A DNA stretch of 64,000 nucleotides from Entonaema liquescens (lineage: Eukaryota; Ascomycota; Sordariomycetes; Xylariales; Xylariaceae), in NCBI GenBank assembly GCA_902805475.1, contig CADCSX010000005.1, positions 3,049,501 to 3,113,500 on the forward strand, read 5' to 3'. Every line of letters starts with the position of its first letter. Within the stretch, counting starts at the first letter, position 1. Under the pieces are notes generated by a model that did not search any database, was not told the DNA's origin, and was given only the letters and a program-made list of their open reading frames with translations. Of this stretch, positions 12,169 to 23,993 are shown piece by piece. The position numbers and the translations under genes are program-made.

Positions 12169-15076
12169 ATCTCTTTAAGATGTATTTTGATAAGTGGCGA
12201 GGAATTAGCACTATCGAAAGCCGTGAATGAGGTAGGTAGGTAACATTGGCTCTTGAACGGGATCCAGGGGTTAGACCAGACTGTTGGTAGTTGTTAATTC
12301 GAAAATGGCATAGTGCATAGGTGGGATACCAACCTCATTACCAATTATGAACAAGGGCCCCTGACCCAACTGTGAAAATGCATCATTACCCAGGCTGGCC
12401 CAGTGAGTGCAGATTGGTCAACATCAAGTCGCATCATCGTGACGATGATAACATATTGAGAGCACTAACATGCAATCAGATCTGCAGTAGTTACCCCGAT
12501 AAGCTCGGCTCTGTTTAAGCGTATTAGTCTATTGAGCTTATTTTTACTTACCTTGCCTGAATAAACTCTGACAGGTATGTCGCCTACATAGAATATGCCA
12601 AGAAGAGTAGGGCTATGCCAGCGCCGGTGAGAAACAGTCGAACAGACTACTGATTAAAGGCCGAAGGAATGGATGATGTCCTCTACTCTGGCTGTACTTC
12701 CTATTGGTGACTTGTTGTACGTCAATCCGTAGTAAAACGTAGGATAATGAAGCACAGCCGAGTTAGGTATTGGTGTGTGACTGGATGAGTATATATTGTC
12801 CTCATAGACACATTGTGTTACACATCCTATTCTGAAATAAAGGATCGGATTCGTTCAAGGTAATACAAGCTTAGTGATAGCCTATAGCAGCAACGTTTCA
12901 ACCATAGGTTAAGTGGCAGAAAGACAGGATTCTGGGTTAGGGGGGCGCCAATGGTAAGTTGTTAATACATGAAGTATATTCCACTTTTCCGGTTTAACAA
13001 GATAGCTTTCGCTATTCTTGTACTAGAATATTTATGTAGAGATTAATGAGTTATCAGTGATACTCATGGTCTTTTTGAATAATTCCAGCTTCCATCGAAG
13101 TCATATATTCAACATAAGGTTACTATCCCTTGATACTCGCTGTAAGTCAACACCTTAGTCACTATGTACAACGTACTGTCGAGCAAATAACACCCCTATC
13201 GCAAGATATATTATTAAAGCTGTTGCCGGATGATAAAAACCTTTCACTTCTTTTCTCTGGAAGGTAGCACAAGTAGTGGAAATGTGGCTCGGTTGAGCCA
13301 AGCGATATGGTAGGATTCGTTATACGGAAGTAGGCATAAAAATTCCTAAGCGGATGTTACATTTTCCATGATTTACGCTAGGTCTCTTGAATTTGGGTTT
13401 GAGGCCTGCCGAAATAATTGACCTATGGCTTAGTTATTCCGCGCCGTACTAACAGCATGGGATATACCGAACTTCGGATCACGAAAAATACGGTAGGTTC
13501 CGAGGATGGTTACCTGCTGAAGTAGTTAGTAATGATCCCGAAGCCACGAATACGTAAAAGCAATCTTAGTAGGCTATGGCAAGAGGTTGTCTGGTAGTTG
13601 GAAGATCAGCGGCTAGAGACGTGACGCGGACTCTCGATTCCAATACCGTCTCGGGGACTTCCAGCCTTAGCGGAAATTAATCGGTGACGGATAACTGCAG
13701 ATCATTCATGCGTGGCTGAACTACTAGAAGATCGAGGTCGGATAAGATTTGGAGAAATACGAGTATATAATCGCGTTTTATGTAAAGAAGATAAGATTAT
13801 AGGTGTATGGGACAGACGATTGGAGGTCTTCGAATTTTCTGCAATATATCTGACAGCTATACAGTTACAAGTCATCTGAAAGCGCTGAGAGAAGACTGGG
13901 GTCTGGTAAAGGGTCACCGGATACACAATGCAGTGTTATATATATGCGATAAGATCGCGTCTGGGATCGGATCGAATCACAGGACGAAGAAGACTATTTT
14001 TGGGATAAATGACCTAGTTAATCGACGTCACAGCTACATTAGCGGATTGGGTATCCGACATGTCATTTTTCAATTTACTGCATGCAAGATAAGTCCCCAT
14101 CAGAGCGCGGCCCGAGATCTGCCCTCGCCATGGGCCTGCACGCCCGAGACCCGGCACGACATGTCCACGTTGTGATTGCGTGGAAACCAAGTAAACCTGT
14201 AGTCTTCGGAGACTCGGCAACACCCACGAAGCATAGTTTCCGGGGTCTTAGACGCACAAGCCTCATCGGTCAACTACGTGGCTAGCCCGGGTTTGCGAGG
14301 AGCATAACAAGTTGTTGGCTGCGGCTCGGATACCCGCAGGTGTAGAATCCTACGTCGGATCGGTAGCAGTCTATAGTCCAGGGTCTATTACGAGGTAGTT
14401 ACCTAATCTGAAACTTCTCTTGCTAGATTCCTTACAATCTGATGCGTTCCGACGGTCTGGATTGTCAATATTGGCATGCGGAAAAGGGGTCAAGGTATGA
14501 CGGCGGAAGATTCTATTAATTCCTTGGTAACGGTCAGGCAGCAGATAGAGGAATAATCCACGTATAGTAGGGTAAAGAGCCTCTTGATTCGCCGCATTTG
14601 AAAATCTTGTGTCCTTACTGAGCCATAACTTGGCACACAAAGGGTAATACAAAGCTAGACTGGTGAGCGCATCAATACAAAATGGTCTATTTGATTGGAT
14701 CTTGCGGAGATAAGACGGTAAAGTCCTCGAATTCCCTTTGCCTATTGTTTCTCAAGGTCCTTCGGGTAGAGTTATAGTAATGTCCTATGGTCAGATTCTC
14801 TCCTACCCGATGTCCTGATGGTCAGTTTCAAGGCGCCATCCGGTAGGACTAGTAACAATGGATGAGGCGGTGAGTCTAATACTTGGAATATCCTAGCCTA
14901 TGGATAATTTATCGGATATTATAAGGGTATAATAGTATTTTGAAAGGGCTTCATAAATATTGCCGGAGATGCCTCGTAAGTCTTGCATGAAAAAGAGTCA
15001 GTGATAATAAATATTTAATTATTAAACACTTGAGTCCATACCTTACGCACAACTCATAAACCAAGGCACTTCGACG
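12169..15076. other. Long gene-poor stretch
   Basis: I see no convincing gene over 2.9 kb. Short open frames at 13.7-14.7 kb lack splice signals or recognisable domains. One minus-strand frame (14652..14371, 93 codons) has protein-like composition and might be a relic, but nothing identifies it. The stretch has ordinary base composition and is not RIP-converted. Confidence 0.6.
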
Positions 15077-15441
15077 ATGGCGCAGAAGACAAACGAGAAT
15101 TACGGATACTATACCGGCGCATATTCATTCGACGAGGATAGGGCCGTATACGGTCTCGGGCCGAACCGTGATATGCCATCCCTCTGCCCGAATTGTAAAG
15201 GGAATCCAAGAGAGTACGAAATGTACACCCCAGGAAGGGCCACTCATTGATAGTTCTAACCTATTTATATAGCCGGATCAACTGTACTCAGTGCGGTGCC
15301 ACCGGGATGCTGGGCCTTCCTGGTATTAGTGCGAGCACCGGGCAGAGAGACAGAAACTCGACAACTTCATCTGGAGGATCGAGCTCTGGACGAGGTAGCT
15401 CAAGAGGGGATTCGTCTATTTGCCGTGACTCTAAGAGATAA
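15077..15441 (+). CDS. Small zinc-ribbon-like protein (CxxC...CxxC)
   Basis: Exons 15077..15213 and 15273..15441 join across a 59-base intron (donor GTACGA, branch TTCTAAC, acceptor ATATAG) to give 101 residues. The splice brings together CPNCKG (residues 37-42) and CTQCGATG a few residues on, forming a compact two-knuckle CxxC-x(n)-CxxC site that should bind zinc. The CxxCxG style recalls the cysteine-rich region of DnaJ-type chaperones, but with only two knuckles and no J domain. The C-terminal 45 residues are a Ser/Gly/Arg-rich tail. Neither exon is long enough to stand out alone; the phase-matched intron and the creation of the paired motif support the model. Function unknown. Confidence 0.65.
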
Positions 15442-16144
15442 GGAAGATGTTACCAATGATTCGAAGAATACGCTACATTATATGACTACCTACATTCTTG
15501 CTGCGGGAAAATCGGCTGTACCTGTTTCTATAAGTTGAAGGATTTCTCATCACCTCACTTGGTATATGGCTTAGAATGGAGTAATATCTACTTGAATTAG
15601 TGGCGCTAGTTAGAATATCTGTCCAGGAGACGATATACGTGTGAAATATGCTTTCATAATGGGGTCTAGGAGTGGCATCATATTGTTTAACAAGTCTAGT
15701 TACCTAGTTATGCTGTTCTTTTTCCTCCCGTGAATATTTATATGCTGTTACTACCTAGTAACTTATGAGAGAATAAAATAAACCACCAAGTTTAATGAAT
15801 GTTTCTCTTAGACGTGTCAATGTGCTGCTAGCAAAAACTTTGCTGCTATTGAACTCCTGAAGCACCCCCCAAGTTCATGAGCCCCTATTCTATTAGAAGG
15901 TATTTCATGGTTTTCGCTTTGTTACATAATTCAGCTCGCGTTAATTCCTTACCTCTCAAAATTACATATCTTATCGATAAAGCTAATACTACAATCAACA
16001 TTGACATCAGCTGCTTCCGTAATGAACTTATCGTAACCTTTCAACATTTAATGCGACATCGACGTAGAACAACATATTCTATTTTCTAGCATAATCGTTC
16101 TCTCGGCCGGCCTGTCCTCTTGATGGGCCACTGCTGAAGTCGTG
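15442..16144. other. Intergenic, upstream of LST8
   Basis: No gene is supported here. An open frame of 70 codons at 15877-16089 has no recognisable feature. The right part serves as 5' region of LST8. Confidence 0.6.
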
Positions 16145-17413
16145 ATGTCTGTTATTCTTTGTACCGGTAAGCTTAATTTCAACCCCCACCGCCAATGCTC
16201 TGCAGCTCACTTTGTTTAATATAGCTGGGTACGATCACACAATTAGGTATGCGCCCGCGAGCCTGGCTATCGACATTGCGCTCCTAAAATTGCATTGGTA
16301 ACTAACTAGAAGTATCCGAAAACAATAGGTTCTGGGAGGCGTTATCAGGAATCTGTTCGCGAACAATCCAGCATCCCGATTCCCAAGTAAATCGACTCTG
16401 CATTTCCCCCGATAAGCGGTTCCTAGCAGCGGCGGGACATCACACGGTCAAGCTCTACGATATCAAATCGACAAATCCAAACCCCCTACTTACATTCGAG
16501 GGCCACACGGGAAACGTAACGGGAGTCGCGTTCCACTGCGAGGGGAAATGGATGGTAACAAGTTCTGAAGATGGTAGCGTCAAGATATGGGAGACGCGCT
16601 CTGGCACCATCCAGCGCAGCTACAACCATGGCTCCGCGGTCAACGATGTCGTAATACACCCTAATCAGGGTGAAATTATTAGCTGTGATCGGAGCGGCAG
16701 TGTCAGGGTCTGGGATCTCGCTGAGAATAACTGCTCTCACCAGCTCATCCCTGAAGAGGACGTCTCCGTTTCTAGTGTTACTGTCGCGAGCGATGGCTCT
16801 CTTCTTTGCGCAGCTAACAATGCCGTATGTCACACTTCATCTCTATATCTCACTCCGTTCTTACCTCTCATTCTAATGTCATCTATCTATCTAGGGCAAC
16901 GTCTTCGTCTGGCAACTCATCCAAACCTACGAGCGCACGAACCTCCTCCCCGTAACGCACTTCTCCGCGCACAAAGAATACATCACGCGAATCCTGCTCT
17001 CCCCCGACGTCAAGAAACTCGCGACCTGCTCGGCCGACCACACGGCCAAGATCTGGGAAGTCACCAACGTAACCGGCACCTCGTCCGACGAGTCCTCCTC
17101 CTCGTCGCTGTCCAACGTCCCCGCCAACACAAACGCGAATGGTATCATCAACGGCCACGATAAGCCCAAGGATCCCCCCCCGCCCGCAGGAGGAGAACCT
17201 AGACCGTACCCCCTCGAGGCTACGCTTACGGGCCACCAGCGCTGGGTCTGGGACTGCGCGTTTAGCGCCGACTCGGCGTACTTGGTCACCGCGTGCTCGG
17301 ACCACTACGCGCGCCTGTGGGAGCTGCATAGTCAGCAGGTTATTCGTCAGTATAACGGCCATCATCGCGGCGCGGTGTGCGTCGCTCTTAACGATTACTC
17401 CGAGGCGCGGTGA
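16145..17413 (+). CDS. lst8: LST8-type WD40 subunit of TOR complexes
   Basis: This is the seven-bladed WD40 protein that binds the TOR kinase domain in TORC1 and TORC2 at the endomembrane and cytoplasm. Four exons are read: 16145..16166, 16225..16246, 16329..16824 and 16895..17413. The first two are 22-base micro-exons that encode MSVILCT and AGYDHTIR, the conserved LST8 N-terminus. The WD repeats follow (for example HTVKLYDI, GSVKIWET, GSVRVWDL, HTAKIWEV, HYARLWEL). The product is about 352 residues, longer than the 300-320 usual for LST8 because of a roughly 35-residue Ser/Asn/Pro-rich insert between blades (around residues 236-275). All splice phases agree. Family assignment rests on the N-terminal sequence and the repeat pattern. 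Confidence 0.93.
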
Positions 17414-18073
17414 GGAGGACATGTTTCGTAGCTGTAGGTGACTAAGCGGGAAGTAAATGTGATTTCATGGTGCGAGTCTGCTTTTCTATATACCTAGGTT
17501 GGTATGTATCCTCTGGCGTTGGAGTTTATGCGGAGCCCCTACGGCTGGTTTGTAGTATTATCATTTTTATTCCTGTCTATTTGACATAGAATGATTCTTT
17601 CGTGATTTGGTCTAGCGACTCCTGGCATACTTTGATGATATGAGTAACCCTGGGATGCGTAGATATTCCTTAAGGAATAGGAATGGCTTGGCGACACAGC
17701 TTGGGTGGTAGAGTGCTACGACTCGGCTATAAGCACATATTTCGCTTAGTCTCTATACCTTACTTTAGTAGTCTACACCCTTAGCTTTATCTTTACGGAT
17801 CTAGGCTGCGCGACAATAAGCTGGTTGTTGAGAAGTAAATATGCCCTGTGACTTGTATATAAGGAGGTATTTATTATGTCTATATCAAAACCAATCCGTG
17901 CTTGAGCTTAGATTTAGCGATGATCACTTAATGCCTAGTATTCCAGAAAGCAATGAGCTCTCAGATCCCGGAATTCGAGTCCTGTACTCAATACACCAAA
18001 ACGCCTTGCGATGCTCGCGCCCTCCCAGTTGAACCAAATATTCCTTTTGTCTTATCTACATCCTAACTAATCG
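17414..18073. other. Convergent intergenic region
   Basis: This is the shared 3' side of LST8 (plus) and the SCY1-like gene (minus). No gene is seen. Confidence 0.65.
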
Positions 18074-20404
18074 CTACCACCCGTCTCCCCATCCGTCATC
18101 ATCATCCGTCTCCTTGGGTCTCGTGTCAATTTTCTTTGCAACAACCTTTGTTGCGGGTTTGGATGTGAGCGGTTTCTTGGTAGTTGTGGCAGATGCTTTG
18201 CCATTTGTCTTGGTAAGACCCTTAGGTAAAGGTTTGCTACCACCACCGGGACCGCTCTTCTTTGATTGCGCTGCGAGCCATCCTGCAAAGTCGGGTTCCG
18301 AGCCGTCATCCAACGGCTGGGGAGATGCTACGGATTTCTTCTTCGCGGGCTTCGTGGGTTCACTTGTCGCATCGAAAAATGCGTTCCCATCATCGTCCAT
18401 GTCGCCCATATCTCCCCAAGCGTCGCCCGCGTCGTCATCTACCGGTTCTGGGTCCTTAAAATAGGCCTCAGCTGCAGAAGTAGACGAGTTTCGTGACAGA
18501 GGCGGCACGGGCGACGGGGACCTGATGGCCTGGCGATGTAGCGCAGAAGCCGAGGACATCGTTGACGGGACGAGTTTATTGGGGTCGGGTTCGGGCGATA
18601 CAACCTCCCGTGCCTTGGGTTGCATTTCGCCTGATGCAGCGGACAACTTATTGGTAAAGGACGAAATTGCCCACCCGGCCCAAGAAGCTGCCTCGCTCGG
18701 CTGCGGCGTGCTCATACGTGGCCCGGCGCCTTCGGTAGTCTGGGGTGGTGGTTGCACCGTGTCTGGCATACTGGCTGCAGCTTTGCGTACCCTCTGTAAG
18801 TAAGCTTCCAGGGTCTTGTTGGCTTGGTCCCGGACGAGCTTCTCCTTGTCGAGCAAGGATGGACAGATAGCTGGTAAAAGTCGTACCGCGCAATCCTCTT
18901 CGGTAAAGTATTCGCTCGTAGCCGCAAGCGCCAAGAGGGCAGCGTTCCGTGCGTGCACAAAGGGGTCGCGGAGTGATCTAGTAAAGGCTGCTAATAAAAC
19001 CTTAGTCCTTGAAGAGGCTCCAAGGTTCTTAGCAATTTTGCCCAAACATATTGTAGTGTTAGTTCGAATGCCGGGCTGCTCATCGTTAGCTGTCTTGGCA
19101 AGCTGTTTTAGCAACTCGCCGTTGACGGTTCGGTCCGAGAGCTTTGATATGACAACAAGAACGGATTTCAGTGTCTGCTCTCGTACCACGGGTGCCACAT
19201 CCGCAAAACCAGACACCATGTGTGGGAAAATCTTATCATTGACCACCTTTTGGGACAGTCTGTCAATCATAATCGGTAAGTTATCCAAGAGACAGACTCG
19301 TATCGCCCTATCCGGGTTTCCAAATAATCTAATAACAACAGGTTGAACACGGGACTCAAAATCCTCATTGGATAACTTTGTGGATATCTTCATAACGACG
19401 CCGAACGCTTTAGGCCCACCGCCACCGAATTCGACGGACTTTAATAGTTCAGGTAGCACTTTCATCTTAAAGAATTCCTCTGGAAAGTCGTCCGTTAGCT
19501 GGTCTAGGTCGTCCAAAAACTCTTCTTTCTCAGTTTCGGACTTAACACCGAGATTATCTATCCCTTCGGTCAACTTAATCAGAGGTGAGTCGAAGAAGCC
19601 ACCATGTCGACGTCCTTGCTCCAGGAATGCTCCTACTGTAATCCTCGCTTTGGGGTTCGCATTGACTAGTCTCTTGTAACCCGCATGCATACTAGGTGGA
19701 ATGCCCTTCGTCTGTCCTGCTTGATCTGCGCCCATGAAATCTCCGTTGAAAACCTCGAATATAGTGGTGCCGAAGTTGTAAGCATCAACAGCTGAGTGCG
19801 GGCTTTTCTTGAGGGCATCCCATCCTGACCGCGCAAGCTCTGGTGGAGTGTATCTCGCGGCATCCGGCACTAGACTGCCATATGTATATATTACCGCCTC
19901 ATCATCCTTCACGTTACTTAATACCTCAAAGCCACCCAACTTCCATTCGCCGCTCTCGGATGTATATATAGATGCGGTTCGAAGACTTCCATGAACGGAT
20001 GAGCCCTCGTCATTAATAAACTTGACTGTGCGCGCGATGCTGTATAACCCCCATTTGATCGTCTCGGGGTTTAGGCTCTTTCTCTTGATGTGCCACCTTA
20101 AAGGAACTACCCTTTCCGTCGCTATGTATATATATGAATCTGTCTCGACGGTATCTAGAACCTTGATAACACCTGGGTGTCGCATTGTACGCAGCTTCTT
20201 GACCGCATTCTTCGCGAGGGGGAGTCGCGCTTTGTTCGAGGGCACATCGAAAGCAAATATGCTACAATTGGACCCATCGGCTCGTCTCGTACCATTATAG
20301 AGTGTCCATATAGAGGCGTCTATGTCAACCTTGTCGCCAAAAGAATAGGGAAAAGGGGGCCCCTGAGAGATGGCGGACGCGACCGCGGATTTGAGGAAAT
20401 CCAT
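18074..20404 (-). CDS. SCY1-like pseudokinase with HEAT repeats
   Basis: This single-exon gene encodes 776 residues. The N-terminal 300 residues have a kinase-like fold without catalytic motifs: the loop that should read HRD is VHGSLRTAS and the DFG position reads LGGFEV. Residues about 330-560 are alpha-helical HEAT-type repeats (for example VRLLPAICPSLLDKEKLVRD). The C-terminal third is disordered and Pro/Ser/Lys-rich and ends in the short DGWGDGW motif that marks the SCYL1/Cex1 family. Family members act in COPI-linked Golgi traffic and, in yeast (Cex1), in cytoplasmic handling of exported tRNA. Length and domain order match the family. No intron is needed. Confidence 0.92.
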   Translation of the reverse strand: MDFLKSAVASAISQGPPFPYSFGDKVDIDASIWTLYNGTRRADGSNCSIFAFDVPSNKARLPLAKNAVKKLRTMRHPGVIKVLDTVETDSYIYIATERVVPLRWHIKRKSLNPETIKWGLYSIARTVKFINDEGSSVHGSLRTASIYTSESGEWKLGGFEVLSNVKDDEAVIYTYGSLVPDAARYTPPELARSGWDALKKSPHSAVDAYNFGTTIFEVFNGDFMGADQAGQTKGIPPSMHAGYKRLVNANPKARITVGAFLEQGRRHGGFFDSPLIKLTEGIDNLGVKSETEKEEFLDDLDQLTDDFPEEFFKMKVLPELLKSVEFGGGGPKAFGVVMKISTKLSNEDFESRVQPVVIRLFGNPDRAIRVCLLDNLPIMIDRLSQKVVNDKIFPHMVSGFADVAPVVREQTLKSVLVVISKLSDRTVNGELLKQLAKTANDEQPGIRTNTTICLGKIAKNLGASSRTKVLLAAFTRSLRDPFVHARNAALLALAATSEYFTEEDCAVRLLPAICPSLLDKEKLVRDQANKTLEAYLQRVRKAAASMPDTVQPPPQTTEGAGPRMSTPQPSEAASWAGWAISSFTNKLSAASGEMQPKAREVVSPEPDPNKLVPSTMSSASALHRQAIRSPSPVPPLSRNSSTSAAEAYFKDPEPVDDDAGDAWGDMGDMDDDGNAFFDATSEPTKPAKKKSVASPQPLDDGSEPDFAGWLAAQSKKSGPGGGSKPLPKGLTKTNGKASATTTKKPLTSKPATKVVAKKIDTRPKETDDDDGWGDGW

Positions 20405-20948
20405 AATACTATTTGACTTATTTCATGCGACGGTAAAAGGAATGGAGGCGGAATATAATAACTGAGGAGACAGGTAACGCGGCCAGCAATTCAGTTTGAA
20501 TGGATCGTGGATCGTGGGTCGTGAATCGCGGATCTGTATGCAATTCGAAATAGTTGTACAAAAATTCAAAAAGATGTATGTAACATGAGATAGACCAAGA
20601 TACGAGGTATGGATTTTGGTAAAGTTGTCCCTATCACCATGATGGATAGCGCGCTTGGTGGGTCCATCAGCGGCCCCGCACTAGTACCACTCGAGTTTGG
20701 CGTAGCTGCCAGTATCGCGTTAAGGGGGACCGAGCCAACTTTACGTGAATGTTGTAAGGCCAAGAAAAAAAAAAAAAAAAAAGGAAAAAAGAAACTCCAC
20801 TCATCATTAAGGAATACAACATCGACATTAATATTTCTCACGATACACTTTTAAAAGATTGTACTTAGATAGACAATTATGAGTTGATTATGATTATATT
20901 CCTCATTCATAAAAGAATGACTTATTAACTACTTAATTATTACAACTC
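20405..20948. other. Intergenic with poly-A tract
   Basis: No gene is seen. An A-rich tract (18 A in a row within 20765-20790, then AAAAAA) lies in the middle. Confidence 0.65.
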
Positions 20949-22518
20949 CTATTTCGAGGGTATCTTAAATCCTCCGGTTCTGTCTCTCCAGAATCCGTCT
21001 GGGTCAACCTCAGCTTGAACAGACTGAGCTAACTGCAACTTCTCCGGTCTCAACCTTCCAAAGTAGTCCTGGGGATAGAATCCATCGTTCATGAAGAGTG
21101 GCAAGTAGGCATCGGCTGCAAGTAAGCCACCTTGCTGGTATCCCTTAACAATGCTTTGGAAACCACCATATGTAGCGCGCATCGCTATGTCAACCTGATC
21201 GAAGTCCGACTTGGAAAAGAAGCTGTAGTCGAGTTCGACAATGATACGGTCGTGCTCATCATCTAGATCCATCATGTCCCCACCCTTGGACTTGGAAATC
21301 GTTGCTATTCCTCTTGGCATGGGCTGGAATGCGATGCTAGCGATAAGTCCTGGAACGAACTTAGTCGTGTCGCTAACCTTCACCCAATGGTCATAGATGG
21401 CTTGCATTACTTCAGGTCCATCCTCTTTGCTTGGCAAGGGGATGGTTTCTGTCCCGATAGTATAGACGCTACCCTTTAGGACGGACCAGTTGTTTCCGCT
21501 GAGAAGGTCGGCATACCTTTGGGTCTTGCAGCTGTTGATTGTGGGCCCGATAGCGAGGAAGCTATCGAATACGCCTTGTGGTGGCTCTGGTCCATTGTAA
21601 TAGAGGAACAGGATCCATATGTCGAGCAATGTGGTTAACGTTCTCTCGGCTGTTACGATTATGCCAGCTTTCTTGTCGGGATAGTTCTCGGTAAAATTGC
21701 GAACGGCAGCTAGGATAGCGGCGGTATTCTCGGGCGTGGCATCGAATTCGAGGTTACCGCCCCATACATCACCCTGGGGGTACGCTTGAAGCAGATACGA
21801 CGTCACGATACCAAAGTTGTTACCACCCCCCTTGAGAACCATCCAGAGATCAGGATGGCTGGTCTCGCTAACGGTGACGATCGAGGAATTTGCTAGCACC
21901 ACTGTATATTCGAGGACCGAGTTGGAAGCCCAACCGTATTCAGTACTCATAAAGCTTAATCCATCTAGTTATATTTGGTTAGCAGATCCATTTCATCGTA
22001 ACTAGTTTTTATGTAAACTTACTTCCTAGTAGGTAGCCTCCAACGCCAACATTCCCGATTCGGCCACCAACCACAGTGTATCCCGTTTTATCGAGCTTTT
22101 TACCGACTTCATCCCATCGGTTACCAGGGCCGACTCTGACGGTTTCAGAGTCAGCGTTGAAGATGACCTCGTTCAGCCTCTTAGTCGAAATCAACGGTCC
22201 TCCGTCAACACTGGCAAAGTGGTTGTTGGGATTGTGTCCCCCCGACTTGATGGCAAAAGTCTCGTTGTTTTTGCGCAGTATTGACACAATAGCAGCAACT
22301 TCCTCTTCCGTCTCCGGCTCGAGGATACATGTTGGCTTGAGGTCACCAGAAAACGTGGACCAATATTGACCTTGCTCTTTATTGTACTCGACCGTTAACG
22401 ATTTGAGCACCTTGATGGCGGTTTGAGCTTCGACTGTCTGACAAGTGTTTTGGGCAGCAACGGACGCCGCAAGAGCAACAGCCCATGTCATGAATCTTTT
22501 CAGAGTCATGTGTGCCAT
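20949..22518 (-). CDS. Secreted FAD-linked oxidase, BBE-like (FAD_binding_4)
   Basis: Exons 22518..22023 and 21964..20949 join across a 58-base intron (donor GTAAGT, acceptor ACTAG) to give 503 residues. The first 22 residues form a signal peptide ending about VAAQ. The FAD-binding half has the conserved SGGH (residues 92-95), whose His is the usual covalent flavin anchor, and VGVGGYLLGNGLSF across the splice. The berberine-bridge-type C-terminus has YFGRL and a closing DPDGFW. The segment aligned with the second flavin anchor, usually a Cys in GxCxxVGxxG, reads GRIGNVGVGG, so attachment is probably through His alone. Substrate unknown; relatives oxidise sugars or secondary metabolites. The ATG at 22518 was chosen because it begins the signal peptide; longer in-frame starts upstream would bury it. 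Confidence 0.88.
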
Positions 22519-23993
22519 CTTGAACCCTATTTCCACCACGGAGTTACTTGAAGGTATCAGGGTTCGCCGGAGGATGTAGGCGCAATACAGAGACAAACGA
22601 GAGGCGCTCGCGACAGCTGAAACTCTATAGTCAGATGTAGGAACTACGGGGCTTTTATCTACGGCTCTTGCCGCCACCCCTGCCCCTATAGACTCTACAG
22701 CCGAGATGCCATATTCCCAAGTATATGGGATATAAGCCTAACGGGCACGAAGTTACAAGCAACGCATTGCATTGTTGCAGGACAACAGCCAATCTCGCTA
22801 TCTGCGCCTACGTTACGTTATTTCTTAACTAGCTCCGAATACGATAGCCACGTTTTGCATGGAGTCCGGCATACCCTAGATAGGGGCACTTGTCACATAC
22901 AAGGGTGGATACGGTGTGTGGGGAAAATACATGCATGCATAGTGACGCCAGACCCAGATCCGGGAACGACCCGTGCGGTCCCGGGGTTGGTGGATCTCGC
23001 TTTCGTTCGGAGACATCGGGGTTATGCAAGTAACAGATGTCGGGACGGCTCGCCAAGGAGTAGGCTTACTTGCTAACCCACGAAGCTAACGAGCTGACTA
23101 CCAGAATAGTCAGGACCGGGGGCTGATCACTATTTTCTGCAGATACGTGAATTCAGGGCTGCATTCGAAATCCTTCCTTCTTCTTTATTACTGTGCGTCA
23201 GCTGTTCCTACGCCCCACAGGAAATCGCACGATGTTTTCCACTCGCGTGCAGAAGAAAAGCGCGTGCGGAAGCAGCCGGCATCTGCAAGGAAAATAGTGA
23301 TATTTTCACATGATACCGTGTGGCTGCTGCGCGCGGCCAAACTACCAAAACAAGAAATATAGCTCCTATAATATAGCATAGCTGCCGCCGCGCCTGATCG
23401 AAGACACGGGGAAACGGCAAAACAACATGTTACATCGAGCAAGCCTGACATCTCCAGAATCATGGAAAGCATCGCCAGAATAAATTATAAAATTTGCCCT
23501 ACCAGGTTTCATGAGCTCTACGCCACGGTCAGGTTGCATAATAATACCTACCTCGGCATATACAGATTGGGGTATAAATTCGTAGCCTACTATTGGATAC
23601 TCATTTGACACCTTATTGGGGCGCTACAAGAAGATGTTTGCTTACTACTCTAGGTTAACAGCGTCAACATGAACATTTCAAAGACTCCAACTCATGTGAA
23701 AATGAATCCTCTGTTAAGTGCAAAGAAGAACTGGGCACTTATAAAAAGGTTTTCGAAACTAACCGTGCTCATCAAAAAAAAAACTAGTATATCGTCTATT
23801 TTTAGCCGCACGCCTCTATCCAGAGTTCCAAGTTCTCCTAACCCACTACTGGTATTTCGGTTAAAATAAGCTTAATTTGGGAGATATTCCCCAGACCGGA
23901 AGTCAAGCTGCGCCGTTCGTTAATCTATGTACAACTTTGACGCGGGGTCACATGGGTATCAAGTTAGAGCTCGAGTGCCGATCAATTCGACTC
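22519..23993. other. Intergenic, no gene recognised
   Basis: About 1.5 kb between the FAD oxidase start and the homoserine kinase stop. Open frames of 60-95 codons occur on both strands, but none shows a domain or a phase-matched intron. Confidence 0.6.

Noticed and set aside
14371..14652. Minus-strand open frame of 93 codons
   Set aside because: Composition looks protein-like, but there is no domain, no extension by splicing and no neighbour to support a gene.
20760..20800. Poly-A tract as a retroposed mRNA tail
   Set aside because: No processed gene copy or target duplication is visible beside the tract; a simple homopolymer is the plain reading.
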